Source: Planctomycetaceae bacterium (lineage in GTDB: Bacteria > Planctomycetota > Phycisphaerae > UBA1845 > UTPLA1). From it: 64,000 nt of DNA. Positions within the stretch are counted from its first letter, which is position 1, and every line of letters starts with the position of its first letter. Both the position numbers and the translations under genes were made by a program. The notes under the pieces were generated by a model, which was given only the letters and a program-made list of their open reading frames with translations, did not search any database and was not told where the DNA came from. This document shows positions 17,557 to 27,061 of this stretch, piece by piece. Location: NCBI GenBank assembly GCA_011525745.1, contig WYBU01000097.1, positions 1 through 64,000 on the forward strand. Direction: 5' to 3'.

Positions 17557-18138
17557 GCGCAGCTCCTCGCGCAGTGGTTTCGGCGATGTCGAACGGACCC
17601 CTCGTTAATCAAACGGCGTGCCAGACGCGCGGCGGCGAAACGCAGGGGACGACCGCGTCAACGTCGACGATCGCGCAACGTGCGGCAGATTCGCGGTTTA
17701 TGAATCGGAGTGGGGCGACGAAATGAAGCAACGGCGGAAAAGTCCGCTTCGCGCCCACATTGTGTTCTCGCGCGAAATGCGCCTCGGACGGCGCACATTC
17801 GGCCGCGCGAAACGCAATCGAGACGATGCGCAATTCCCGATCATGGCGGGCAGATTCGGCGCGAAACGCAAGCGGGGATGCGAAACGACAAGCCAAATCC
17901 GGGAAGGCACTTCCCATGTGGAAATGCATGAGCCTCGTCTACTGCGACAAATCAGCGTGGATACGCCGAATTGAAACATGCCGTTGAAGCGTCACGGACC
18001 GCGGGCCATAATTACAGCAGAGCGTTCAGCGCCAGCGCGGCCATGGCAACGCATGGAGGGCCCAGCCGCCCGGGCGTCCCCCCGCCGCTGGACCTCGCCG
18101 GCCGCCGCCGCCGGCGTCTTCGTTGCGGAGCCTATCAG
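17557..18138. other. Divergent spacer before flagellar operon
   Basis: This 580-bp region separates the leftward flagellar cluster from the rightward gene at 18139 and must hold both promoters. I could not find a convincing sigma-28 or sigma-54 motif upstream of 17556. Several short frames overlap here with no family likeness. Confidence 0.4.
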
Positions 18139-18894
18139 ATGAGCATTCCCTTCAGCGCGATGTGCGACGAGTTCTACACGTCCACCCGGCTGTTCCTGAA
18201 ACTGGAACTGGCGTTGGAGCGCGAGACCATCCTGCACTTTTTCGACAGCATCCGCCGCGAATTCCCCACGATGCGCAAGCTTCGCCGACGCGATGAGGGC
18301 GACCTGGTTCTGGAGGACGACGCCCCGGACGAGGACACGCGCCGGTGGATTCGCATCGAGGAAGGCGCGCTGCGCTTCGGCTGCTACAACCCGGCGCATC
18401 CCGGCGACGCTCGCCTGCTGGGCGAGCGCGTGCTCGAGTCGGCGCCCTATCACCTGACGCTCAGCGATCTGGATTACGATCACATCGAGGTCGTCTATGC
18501 CTTCGATCTCGAATATCGCGGCAATCACGATCAACTCGTCGCCGAAACGCTCTACGCCGAACATCCGCTGACGGCGTTTCTCAACGACGAGCGCGCCTTG
18601 CACACGATCGACTGCCAACCCTTCCTGGGCGTGTCGCTCAGCGACGAGTGCGAAACGCAGGCCTACGTCGAGATCAAGAGCCGCACCAGCACGTTCGAGG
18701 TCCGCACCGGCCGGTTCGAGCCGCAGCCGCTGACGGTCTATTTCACCGTGCGCCGCTACTGGGGATTCGGCGAGCAGGATTCGCTTGTGGCGTGCTATCG
18801 GCAACTATGCGACATCGCCGATGAATGGTGCACCGATCGCGTCGTGCCGCTCGTGGTGAATCCGCTGGCCCAGGCGATCGCCTCGCGGCCGTGA
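18139..18894 (+). CDS. Conserved protein of unknown function
   Basis: A 251-residue soluble protein without signal peptide. It begins SIPFSAMCDEFYTSTRLFLKLELALERETILHFF and is rich in acidic and aromatic residues. Later segments include HLTLSDLDYDHIEVVYAFDLEYRGNHDQLVAETL and PLTVYFTVRRYWG. The start at 18139 has GGAG about 8 bp upstream. An open frame extends to 17971 but lacks a ribosome site. I do not recognise the family. Confidence 0.75.
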   Translation: MSIPFSAMCDEFYTSTRLFLKLELALERETILHFFDSIRREFPTMRKLRRRDEGDLVLEDDAPDEDTRRWIRIEEGALRFGCYNPAHPGDARLLGERVLESAPYHLTLSDLDYDHIEVVYAFDLEYRGNHDQLVAETLYAEHPLTAFLNDERALHTIDCQPFLGVSLSDECETQAYVEIKSRTSTFEVRTGRFEPQPLTVYFTVRRYWGFGEQDSLVACYRQLCDIADEWCTDRVVPLVVNPLAQAIASRP

Positions 18895-18911
18895 TGCGGC
18901 CAAACGGCGGC

Positions 18912-19017
18912 GTGGCAGTGTCAAGCCCTCGCGCAAGACGAGCCTGTGTTGTTCGGGTTGTACGGGCGTCACGCCCGTCTTGTCAGATTTCGCGAGGGCT
19001 TGGCCGTGTTGAGCCAC
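18912..19017. repeat. Family-A palindromic repeat, copy 2
   Basis: Outer arms GTGGCAGTGTCAAGCCCTCG and CGCGAGGGCTTGGCCGTG with flanking GTGGC and GCCAC. An inner hairpin GTACGGGCGTCACGCCCGTC lies at the centre. It sits just downstream of the 18139 gene. Confidence 0.8.
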
Positions 19018-19151
19018 GCAACGCGCGAATGCGGTAATCGGCGCACGTTATTTCTGGACGAAACCAACGACAAGCGGCGGGGTGCGCCATATCGCCGCGC
19101 AGCGTTTCGAATCATACGTTATCGCCGACGTAAATTGTCCCGATCCCCGCT

Positions 19152-20867
19152 GTGAACAACGCAACAGATTCGCCGCCGCGACAGTCGTTGCCATTCTGGA
19201 TCGGCGCGATCCTGATCGGCGTCTGCGCCTACGCGATGACGCTGGCCGCAGGCCGGCAGATCGAACCGCTTTGGGACGAGCCGATCGACTTGGCCGTCGC
19301 CCGTGCGTTGCGGGCCGATCCGCTGCGCGGGGAACATCCGCCGCTGGATGCTTCGCAGATGCGGCTGCCGATGTACGTGACGGCCGCGGCGTTCGCGTTG
19401 AGCGGGCGCGACGATCTGGGCATGGCGCGGCACGTCAGCGCGATCGCCGCCGGGCTGACGGTCCTGGCCGCGGCGGGACTGGGGCGCTGCCTCTTCGGAC
19501 CGGTGGCCGGTCTGATCGCGGCGGCGTTCCTGACGTTGTCGCCCTATTTCCTGGCGTTTGCGCGCGTCGCCATGACCGAAGGCGACATTTTTTATGCGCT
19601 GACGACGACGCTGGCGATCTGGGCCTATGCGCGATTCCACATCCAGCGGACGCGCTCGCGCTGGTTCGCGCTCGGCGTCGCCATCGGCCTGGCGATCGGC
19701 GCGAAGCTGTTTGCCCTCGTTCTGTGGCCGGTCATCGCACTGTGCGAAATCAGCCCGATGAACCGCAACGACAACGCCGCACGCTTACCGACATCGACAC
19801 GGCTGCGCAGCCTGGCGGGACTCGTGCTGGTCTCATGCGCAACCGTCGTGCTGCTGATGCCCGTGCACGTGCTGGAACCGGACATCGCTCGTGCCATCAT
19901 CCGCCGGATTCTTCGCTGGGACGATCGCGTGCCGCTGGCGCTGTGGGACGATCATCTGCGCCTGTATGCCGGCGTGCTGCTCATCAAGGGCACGTGGCCG
20001 ATGGGGCTGCTGAGCGTCGCGGCGTTGTTGTACGCCGGCGTGCGCGAGGCGTCCGATGCGCGCTGGCGCGCGGCGATCATGACGATCCTGTTCAGCATCG
20101 TGGCGTTCTGCTTTCTGCCGCTGCGACAGACGTTTTATCTCATGGGCGTTTATCCGCTGATTGCGGTACTGCTCGGCGGATTCGTATGCGAAATAAGCGC
20201 GCGAGTCGTGCGGCAGGCGCCCGACGGCGGCCAATGTGGCACGGCCGCCTGCGGCTGTGTGATTCCCGCGCGTGCCCCAGGCGCCCAGGCGAGCGACACG
20301 CACGCGCGCATCGAACCATCATCGCGACCGCGGGAACGCGCTCGGCCGATGCGCGCCCTCGTCATCGTATGGCTGTTGCTCGTCGCCGCCCCATTCGCCT
20401 GGCTGGCCGTCGAAACGCATCGCGCCTATCCGCACTACCAACTGTATGGGCATCGGCTGGTCGGCACGCGCTGGCTGGGGGCCGAATCGCGCGGCTATCG
20501 CAATCTGATCCAGACCAACAGTGACGGCGTACAGGAACTGGTGCGCTGGTGCCGCGATCATGCGCCCGCCTGCGCTCGCGTCGTCAGTTTTCCGTGGGAA
20601 GACCACATCATCGCCGATGAACCGCGCGTTCGGCTGACGCGCCGCGGCGTTCGGCTTGATCAGGCCGCCCCGCCACCGTCGCCGACGATCGACGATGCCG
20701 ACTTCGTGCTGCTGCACATCAACAACGTGCTCGGCTACGGTGATCTACCGCCGGATACGCCGCCGATGGATGCTCTGTCGCGCGAATTCGAGATTGTCCA
20801 CCGCGTCATACGTGATGGGATGGAGGTGGGATGGGCTTTCAGAAGAGTTCGCAGCGCAGCGCCCTAG
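19152..20867 (+). CDS. GT-C family membrane glycosyltransferase
   Basis: A 571-residue integral membrane protein of the ArnT/PMT-like GT-C fold. An N-terminal segment (WIGAILIGVCAYAMTLAAG) leads into a periplasmic loop with PLWDEPIDLAVARAL, where the acidic pair fits the catalytic DE/DD motif of the fold. About nine further membrane segments follow, with LSPYFLAFARVAMTEGDIFY matching the second conserved loop. Lipid-linked sugar transfer to a periplasmic acceptor is expected; the acceptor is unknown. Residues 350-400 are a polar Pro/Arg/Cys-rich insert between membrane segments. The C-terminal domain (430-571) is soluble. Confidence 0.75.
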   Translation: MNNATDSPPRQSLPFWIGAILIGVCAYAMTLAAGRQIEPLWDEPIDLAVARALRADPLRGEHPPLDASQMRLPMYVTAAAFALSGRDDLGMARHVSAIAAGLTVLAAAGLGRCLFGPVAGLIAAAFLTLSPYFLAFARVAMTEGDIFYALTTTLAIWAYARFHIQRTRSRWFALGVAIGLAIGAKLFALVLWPVIALCEISPMNRNDNAARLPTSTRLRSLAGLVLVSCATVVLLMPVHVLEPDIARAIIRRILRWDDRVPLALWDDHLRLYAGVLLIKGTWPMGLLSVAALLYAGVREASDARWRAAIMTILFSIVAFCFLPLRQTFYLMGVYPLIAVLLGGFVCEISARVVRQAPDGGQCGTAACGCVIPARAPGAQASDTHARIEPSSRPRERARPMRALVIVWLLLVAAPFAWLAVETHRAYPHYQLYGHRLVGTRWLGAESRGYRNLIQTNSDGVQELVRWCRDHAPACARVVSFPWEDHIIADEPRVRLTRRGVRLDQAAPPPSPTIDDADFVLLHINNVLGYGDLPPDTPPMDALSREFEIVHRVIRDGMEVGWAFRRVRSAAP

Positions 20868-21883
20868 CGCTGGACCACCACCGCCGCGCCGCCTTCGCGG
20901 AGCGAGCGCTGCCCGGCCTCCAGCACGCGCACGACGCGCAGGCCGCTTTCGCCGTCGGTGCGCACCGGCTTGTCGTCCAGCACAGCGTCGATGAAATGGC
21001 GACACTCCAGCGCCAGCGGCTCGCCGCCCGGGATGCGCGGAATGACGATGTCGCCGACGCGCAGGTTCACGACCTCGGCGAAATCGCGCATCGCCTGGCT
21101 GATCTCGGCGCCCTTGTCGTACAGCCGCACCTTCTCGTTGGCCGACATGTCGTCGAACGTGACCATCTTCCGTGTGCCGACGATCGTCAGCTTGCGAATC
21201 TTGTGCGGATCGAGCCAGCTTACGTGCAGATGAGCCAGCCGGCCGTCGGCGAACTTGAGGGACGCAAAGACGACGTCCTCGATGCCCGCTTGCAGGTAGC
21301 ATTGCCCCTGGGCGCTGACCGAAACGGGCGCGCCGTCGAACAACCGGCAGACGACCGCCACGTCGTGCGGCGCGAGCGACCACCAGGCGTTTTCGTTGGC
21401 GCGCACCACGCCCAGGTTGATCCGCTGCGAATACAGATAATAAACGTCGCCCAATTCGCCGCCGCGGATCATCGCGCCGATCGCCTCGACCGCCGGGTGA
21501 TATTCCAGCAGGTGGCCGACCATCAGCTTGCGGTTGACTTCGCGCGACAGAGCCGCCAGCCGCGCCGCGTCATCACTGTTCAGGGCCAGCGGTTTCTCGA
21601 CAAAGACGTGGCGGCCGGATTTCAGCGCCGCCGTGGCCAGCTCGAAGTGCGTCGGGGCGTCGGTGGCGATGACGACCGCCTGCACGTCGGGATCGTCCAG
21701 GACCGTCTGGAAATCGCGCACGCCCTGCACGCCGGGGTGATTTTCGAGTTGCGTCGCCAGCGTCCGGCCGTCGCGGTCGCACAGATACTTCAGCCGCGCC
21801 CGCCGGGCATGGGCGAAGTGCCGCACCAGGTTGCGACCCCAGTTGCCCACGCCCACGATCGCCAGTTGGAGGGGTTCGTTCAT
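20864..21883 (-). CDS. Gfo/Idh/MocA oxidoreductase (WbpB-like)
   Basis: A 339-residue NAD(P)-dependent sugar dehydrogenase. The Rossmann motif GVGNWGRNL is at residues 11-19, VFVEKPLAL (the EKP motif) at about 93-101, and a C-terminal alpha/beta substrate domain follows. It most resembles UDP-N-acetylglucosamine 3-dehydrogenases (WbpB/WlbA/GnnA type) used for 3-amino sugars in surface glycans. The WbpD-like acetyltransferase at 26374 supports that pathway. Its stop overlaps the convergent glycosyltransferase stop by 4 bp. Confidence 0.75.
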   Translation of the reverse strand: MNEPLQLAIVGVGNWGRNLVRHFAHARRARLKYLCDRDGRTLATQLENHPGVQGVRDFQTVLDDPDVQAVVIATDAPTHFELATAALKSGRHVFVEKPLALNSDDAARLAALSREVNRKLMVGHLLEYHPAVEAIGAMIRGGELGDVYYLYSQRINLGVVRANENAWWSLAPHDVAVVCRLFDGAPVSVSAQGQCYLQAGIEDVVFASLKFADGRLAHLHVSWLDPHKIRKLTIVGTRKMVTFDDMSANEKVRLYDKGAEISQAMRDFAEVVNLRVGDIVIPRIPGGEPLALECRHFIDAVLDDKPVRTDGESGLRVVRVLEAGQRSLREGGAAVVVQR

Positions 21884-21939
21884 GCGTTATCCATCGGCTA
21901 TCCGGCAGAACCGGAATAACGTAAGCGTCATGGCACGAT

Positions 21940-22033
21940 GTGGCATGGTCAAGCCCTCGCGCGCGACGAGTTTCCGTTGTTTGGATGGTACGGGCGTCCC
22001 GCCCGTTTTGTCGCAACCTTGCGATGGCCTGGG
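21940..22033. repeat. Family-A palindromic repeat, copy 3
   Basis: Left arm TGGCATGGTCAAGCCCTCGC is intact, the inner hairpin GTACGGGCGTCCCGCCCG is present, and the right arm is degenerate. Confidence 0.65.
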
Positions 22034-22078
22034 GTCCCGGCGGCCCTCGCGAAACTTCGTGTGTCGTGCGCGGGAGTC

Positions 22079-23377
22079 TCAATCGTTCGCGGGCTTCAGA
22101 TGCCGCTCCAGAAACTCCTGCGTGCGGCGGCGGAACTCGGATGGCGGCGGGTCCATGCGCCCGATGAGCAATCCGTGAACACCGCCGCGGACGACAATCA
22201 GCTCCGACTCTGCGCCGGCCTCTCGCAGCGCCCGATGCATCCGCCGCGACTGACTGACATGGACGACGCGGTCCGCGTCGCCGTGGATGAACAGGAACGC
22301 CGGTAACGCTCGCTCGACCCGAAGGAATGGCGCGATGTCCGACACCGGCGCGCTGCTCGGCGCGGAAGCGGCCGGAGCCGTTGCCGGCGCCTCACCCGAC
22401 GCAGTCGTCGTAACGGGCGCGCTGGCAACCGGTTGCGATGAGGCCGCGCGACGCAACGGTCCGAGGCCCGGCGGCGGTGGTATCCGCCGGCCGATCAGGG
22501 CTTCGACGTAGGCCAGCGGACTGGCCCGCCAGTAGGCCGCGCGCCGCTGCGATTCCGAACCTCCCATCAACTGCTGAACCAGGTTCGCGCCGACGCCGTC
22601 GCCCACGTCGCGCAGATCGTAAACGCCGAAATAGGCCACAACGCACGAAACACGCGATGATTGATCCCCACGATCGGCCGTGCGAAACTCCGCATCACTC
22701 GACACCGCCATCAATGCCGCCAGATGCGCGCCGGCCGATGCGCCCCACAGGCCGATTCGTTCACCGTCGACGTTGTATGTTCCGGCGTTCGCCCGCACCC
22801 ATCGAACGGCGGCCTTGCAGTCCTCGACGCATGCCGGGAACACCGCCTGTCCCGACAGCCGATAGTTAATGGAGAAAACTACGTAGCCGCGCTCGGCCAG
22901 TTCGACGAAGCGCACGCGGCTCTGATTCTTGTCCCCCATCCGCCAGCCTCCGCCGTGAATGAAGATCACCGCCGGCCGGCCGCCCGCCGCGTCCACCCGC
23001 AACCGATAGACATCGAGCCGCAGATCGAGGCCGTTTGCAGTGCGATAGACGATGTCGCGCTCGACCCGCACGCCCGGCGGCGGCGCCTGCAAAGCGGAGC
23101 GAACGTAGCGGCGAATCTCCGGCGCGGGGGACTGCTCTTCGTCCGCGATTCCCGTGTCCGCAGTCGATACGTCCGCGGAAGGTTGTGAAGCAGGCGCCGC
23201 GGGTGAAACCGTCCGGTCGGCTGTCTTCTGCGCGGTCGCCCCGTTGTCACCAGACGTGTCCGGTGACTTTGAATGCGAAAGCGCCGCGCCGGCGGGAGTT
23301 CGAGACGGCGACTGGCAGCCGCACGGGCTGCCCAGCGTGAGCAGTGCGAGCAGCACGACTCGACCACAAGTGAACAC
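22079..23377 (-). CDS. Alpha/beta hydrolase lipoprotein (esterase-like)
   Basis: A 432-residue secreted hydrolase. The GTG start at 23377 leaves a signal peptide with a lipobox-like GSPCGC. The frame is open to 23473, but that would leave only 15 bp to the divergent amidohydrolase. Residues 30-85 are a Ser/Ala-rich linker. The catalytic domain has the oxyanion motif HGGGWRMG, nucleophile elbow GASAG, Asp in HGDADRVV and His in GGVHGL, as in BD-FAE/carboxylesterase-like enzymes. An Ala/Ser/Pro-rich insert (residues 300-350) splits the fold before the acid. Substrate unknown; an acyl or feruloyl ester is plausible. Confidence 0.75.
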   Translation of the reverse strand: MFTCGRVVLLALLTLGSPCGCQSPSRTPAGAALSHSKSPDTSGDNGATAQKTADRTVSPAAPASQPSADVSTADTGIADEEQSPAPEIRRYVRSALQAPPPGVRVERDIVYRTANGLDLRLDVYRLRVDAAGGRPAVIFIHGGGWRMGDKNQSRVRFVELAERGYVVFSINYRLSGQAVFPACVEDCKAAVRWVRANAGTYNVDGERIGLWGASAGAHLAALMAVSSDAEFRTADRGDQSSRVSCVVAYFGVYDLRDVGDGVGANLVQQLMGGSESQRRAAYWRASPLAYVEALIGRRIPPPPGLGPLRRAASSQPVASAPVTTTASGEAPATAPAASAPSSAPVSDIAPFLRVERALPAFLFIHGDADRVVHVSQSRRMHRALREAGAESELIVVRGGVHGLLIGRMDPPPSEFRRRTQEFLERHLKPAND

Positions 23378-23488
23378 GCCGTTACAAGGCCGCTTTGATT
23401 CCACTGCCGCCGGATTGTAACGTCCCACCGTATTTACCGCGTTTCTCGCCTGCCTGCACACCGCGATTATCATGACCCCCGACTACCC

Positions 23489-25102
23489 ATGACACGCCAG
23501 TCCGCCGATTTCGCCCTGCTTGATGCCCGTATCCGCACGGATCGCGGCCACGACGTGCAGGCCCTCGCCGCGTTTGAGGGCCGCATCGTCGCGCTCGGTT
23601 CGACGCGCGAAATCGAGGACCTCGTCGGGCCGGACACGCGCGTGTTGAACGCCGAGCGTCGACGCGTCATTCCCGGCCTGATCGACGCCCACCTGCACTT
23701 TGTGCCCGGCGGCCTGCGAATGCGGCGACTGGATCTGTCGGAAATCGGCGGCCGCGCGGAATTCATCGAACGCCTGACGTCATACGCGCGCGAACATCCG
23801 CACGATGCCTGGGTTCAGGGCGGCGGGTGGTCCAACGACGCCTGGGCCGATCCATCGCCCCCCCACCGCAACTGGATCGACGCCGTGACGCCGCAGCGGC
23901 CGCTGTTCCTTTGGCGCATGGACTGCCACGCTGTGCTGGTCAACTCGGCCGCATTGGCCGTTGCCGGCATCGACCGCCACGGGCCGCCCGATCCGCCCGG
24001 CGGCATGATCGATCGCGATCCTGCCACGCGCGAGCCGACCGGCATTCTGCGCGACACGGCCATGCAGCTTGTGCAGCGTCACGTTCCGCCGGCGAGTGAG
24101 CCCGATCGCGACGAGGCGATCCGGGCAGCCTGCCGGTACGCCCATTCGCTCGGGCTGACGATGGTTCACAACATGCTCGATTGGAACAACTGGCCCGCGA
24201 TGCGCCGCGCCCGCGAGTCGGGCGCGCTGAGCCTGCGCGTGTACAACATTCTGCACCAGCGTCCCGATTCGCTCGGCGTTCAGCGCTGGATCGCCATGCA
24301 ACCCGGCGACGACCGGATGCGCTGCGGCGCGTGCAAGAACTACATGGACGGCTCGCTCGGCTCGCGCACCGCCTGGATGCTCGAACCGTACGCGGACGCG
24401 GCCGGTTCAACCGCTCCATGCGGGCTGCGCATCGACGGCGCGGACGGCGACGAGTTGCTGCTGTCGCAGTTCATCACGGCCGACCGCGCGGGGCTGCAAC
24501 TATGTGCGCACGCCATCGGCGACGCCGCCAATCGAAAGCTGCTTGATTTGTACGAAGCGCTGCTGCGTGAAAACGGCCCGCGCGATCGCCGCCCGCGCGT
24601 CGAGCATGCTCAGCATGTCGATGACGCGGACATCGCCCGTTTCGCTCCGCTGGGCGCAATTGCGTCGATGCAACCCCTGCACAAACATGCGGATGGCGGG
24701 TTCGCCGATCGGGCGCTGGGCACGCGGCGCGGACGCACGTCGTATCGATTCGGCGATCTGCTGCGCGGCGGTGCGACGCTGGCCTTCGGCAGCGATTGGC
24801 CGATCGTTTCGCTCAATCCGTTTCAGGGTTTGTACGCAGCCGTCACCGGACGTATTCGCGGCGGCGGCGTGTGGATGCCTGAACAAAACTTGTCGATCGA
24901 GAAGGCCCTCGCCGCATACACATCAAGCGCCGCCTATGCGGCGTTTATGGAAGACCACCTGGGCCGACTCTCGCCGGGATATTATGCCGACCTTGTGGTG
25001 CTCGACGACGATCTGCTTACGTGCGATGCGGATGCGATGCGAGACATCCGACCGATCGCAACGGTCGTCGGCGGCGAAGTCGTGTGGCGCGTCGATGATT
25101 AG
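23489..25102 (+). CDS. Amidohydrolase family protein (YtcJ-like)
   Basis: A 537-residue metal-dependent hydrolase of the amidohydrolase_3 type. Metal-binding motifs are visible: DAHLHFVPGG at about 67-76, HAIGDAANRKLL at about 339-350, HAQHVDD at about 372-378 and FGSDWPIVSLNP at about 434-445. The C-terminal LSPGYYADLVVLDDD is the usual end of the composite beta-sandwich. YtcJ-like proteins are predicted amidases or deaminases, and the substrate is not predictable. It is divergent from the esterase lipoprotein. No ribosome site is apparent before the ATG. Confidence 0.85.
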   Translation: MTRQSADFALLDARIRTDRGHDVQALAAFEGRIVALGSTREIEDLVGPDTRVLNAERRRVIPGLIDAHLHFVPGGLRMRRLDLSEIGGRAEFIERLTSYAREHPHDAWVQGGGWSNDAWADPSPPHRNWIDAVTPQRPLFLWRMDCHAVLVNSAALAVAGIDRHGPPDPPGGMIDRDPATREPTGILRDTAMQLVQRHVPPASEPDRDEAIRAACRYAHSLGLTMVHNMLDWNNWPAMRRARESGALSLRVYNILHQRPDSLGVQRWIAMQPGDDRMRCGACKNYMDGSLGSRTAWMLEPYADAAGSTAPCGLRIDGADGDELLLSQFITADRAGLQLCAHAIGDAANRKLLDLYEALLRENGPRDRRPRVEHAQHVDDADIARFAPLGAIASMQPLHKHADGGFADRALGTRRGRTSYRFGDLLRGGATLAFGSDWPIVSLNPFQGLYAAVTGRIRGGGVWMPEQNLSIEKALAAYTSSAAYAAFMEDHLGRLSPGYYADLVVLDDDLLTCDADAMRDIRPIATVVGGEVVWRVDD

Positions 25103-25177
25103 CTCGGCACGGCGGCAAGCAATGTGCGGTGTGGTTATGCTCTTGCGTGGACGGGTTTGACGAATTGGGCAGGTGTC

Positions 25178-25201
25178 CCGCGAGGGCTTGGCCATGCCGA
25201 C
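25178..25201. repeat. Family-A repeat, right arm only (copy 4)
   Basis: CGCGAGGGCTTGGCCATGCC without a clear left partner, in the 237-bp spacer after the amidohydrolase gene. Confidence 0.55.
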
Positions 25202-25339
25202 ACGACATCAACCACGTCGGTGCATTGGGCCTCGTGCAACACCGCGCGAATGCAACGCCCTCGCCGATCGTGACCCTCGCCGCGCGGATATACTTTCCCC
25301 GAGGCCGCACCCGCGCCGCGGCTTTCAGGATCATCGCGA

Positions 25340-26188
25340 ATGAACCGCCTGCTCGGCGTCGCCATCATTCTGTTGTGGGGTTCGTCTCTCGTCGCTCTGT
25401 TCTACCGCGACGTGCTGCCCTATTGGCAGGCTCAGGATCAACCTATCGGCGCGGCCCCCGCCGGTGATCGGCAGGTGGGTATTTTCGACAAGAACGACCG
25501 CCGCATCGGCACGAACTGGGTCTCGATCCGCTATCAGGGCACGACCTCGAACTGGTACAGCCTCACGGCCCTGTCGCTCTCGACGCTGTCGCTGCCCGGA
25601 CTGCCGGCGCTGCCGAACGTGTTGTTCGACACGACGCTGAACTTTCAGGCCGACGGCACGCTGACGGGGTTTGAGACGAAAGTGCTCGGCATGATGACGC
25701 CCATCGAGCTGAAGGGCTATCTGCTGGGAATCGACTATTCCTGCCTGGCCCGCATCGGATCGTTCGAGCAAAAGTTCAGCATCGACGCCCAGGTCTCGCA
25801 GCAGCTCAGCGACAATCTCAAGCCCTACACCCATCTGCCGCGCCTGCGCGTCGGACAGTCGTGGCAGGTGCAGGTGCTCGATCCGGTCAGCCTGCTGCTG
25901 CAACAGGCCGCGCGCCCGGTGCGGGTGCTGGTGCGCGTGGCGGGGCGCGATTCGATTGAACACGGCGGCGAGATGATCGAGTGTTTTCGAGTCGAGTCGG
26001 ACTTGGCGGTGGCGTGGGTGCACGACGACGGCCGCGTGCTGAAGCAGGTGGTGCACAACATCCCGCTGCTGGGCAAGATTACCCTGCTGGACGAGCCGTT
26101 TGACGCGGCCGCCCGCGCCGCCGCGCGGCGCGACCTTCAGCCGCGCGAGCCGGAAATACGGCAGCCGGCAACGGCAGGCCGTTCGTGA
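25340..26188 (+). CDS. Membrane-anchored protein of unknown function
   Basis: A 282-residue protein with one N-terminal transmembrane segment (LLGVAIILLWGSSLVALFY, residues 4-22), the rest probably outside the membrane. The body is beta-rich, with alternating hydrophobic stretches such as TSNWYSLTALSLSTLSLPG and DSIEHGGEMIECFRVESDLAVAWVHDDGRVLKQ. This resembles envelope proteins that process or sense polymer intermediates, but I cannot name a family. The C-terminal 35 residues are Arg/Ala-rich. It is the first of two rightward genes, followed by the acetyltransferase. Confidence 0.7.
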   Translation: MNRLLGVAIILLWGSSLVALFYRDVLPYWQAQDQPIGAAPAGDRQVGIFDKNDRRIGTNWVSIRYQGTTSNWYSLTALSLSTLSLPGLPALPNVLFDTTLNFQADGTLTGFETKVLGMMTPIELKGYLLGIDYSCLARIGSFEQKFSIDAQVSQQLSDNLKPYTHLPRLRVGQSWQVQVLDPVSLLLQQAARPVRVLVRVAGRDSIEHGGEMIECFRVESDLAVAWVHDDGRVLKQVVHNIPLLGKITLLDEPFDAAARAAARRDLQPREPEIRQPATAGRS

Positions 26189-26373
26189 TGCGGGCCTAAC
26201 GCTCAAAGGCTCGGCCATGCTGATCCGCGCCCCAAGCGCAAGCGCCGGAGCCGGGCTTCCGTTACAAGAGCGCCGACGCGCTTGCGCTCATGGCTCACAA
26301 TCAGCGCCCCGCACCCGTTCTCCGCGGGAGTCCCTTCCCGCCGGCCGCCGGCGCGGATACAAGGCTGTTCATC

Positions 26374-26940
26374 ATGGATTATTTTGTTCACCCCTCCAGC
26401 GTCATCGATCCGCCCGTGACAATCGGCACGGGCACGAGAATCTGGCATTTCTGTCACGTATATTCCGGCGCCGTCATCGGCGAACGCTGCGTGCTGGGCC
26501 AGAACGTCTGCGTGGCGGCCACGGCGCGGATCGGCAACAACGTCAAGATTCAGAACAATGTCAGCATCTACGACGGCGTCACGCTTGAGGATGACGTGTT
26601 CTGCGGCCCGAGCTGCGTGTTCACCAATGTCGTCAACCCGCGCAGCCACGTATCGCGCAAGCACGAATACCGGCCGACGCTGGTGCGTCGCGGCGCGACC
26701 ATCGGGGCGAATGCCACGATCATCTGCGGCGTGACGCTGGGGCGCTACAGCTTCATCGGCGCCGGCGCGGTCGTCACGCGCGACGTGCCCGATTTCGCCC
26801 TGCTCGTCGGCAACCCCGCCCGCCGCATCGGCTGGATGTGCCGCTGCGGAGAACGCCTCAACGAAACCCGCGCCGCGTTGAACTGCCCCGCCTGCCCCGC
26901 GCGTTACGCGCTGCGCGAGGGCATCGTGTCCGAAATCTGA
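26374..26940 (+). CDS. Left-handed beta-helix acetyltransferase (WbpD/WlbB-like)
   Basis: A 188-residue hexapeptide-repeat transferase. Repeats run from about 10 to 140: IGTGTRIWHFCHVYSGAVIG, IGNNVKIQNNVSIYDGV, then IGANATIICGVTLGRYSFIG. HFCHV carries the likely catalytic His. NPRSHVSRKHEYRPTLV is the loop typical of UDP-2-acetamido-3-amino-uronate N-acetyltransferases. The C-terminus adds a zinc-ribbon-like CRCGERL...CPAC segment seen in some homologues. The ATG at 26374 begins the helix; the open frame from 26290 runs through repeat sequence. Confidence 0.85.
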   Translation: MDYFVHPSSVIDPPVTIGTGTRIWHFCHVYSGAVIGERCVLGQNVCVAATARIGNNVKIQNNVSIYDGVTLEDDVFCGPSCVFTNVVNPRSHVSRKHEYRPTLVRRGATIGANATIICGVTLGRYSFIGAGAVVTRDVPDFALLVGNPARRIGWMCRCGERLNETRAALNCPACPARYALREGIVSEI

Positions 26941-27061
26941 CATGTCGTTGCGCCCGTCACATTGGACATTTCAACGCGCGGCGCGGGATTATTGACGATT
27001 GAATCGGTTTCCGTTATTGAAGCGTGTTCGTCGCAGGCGCACAGCACTCGTCGGAGGTTGG

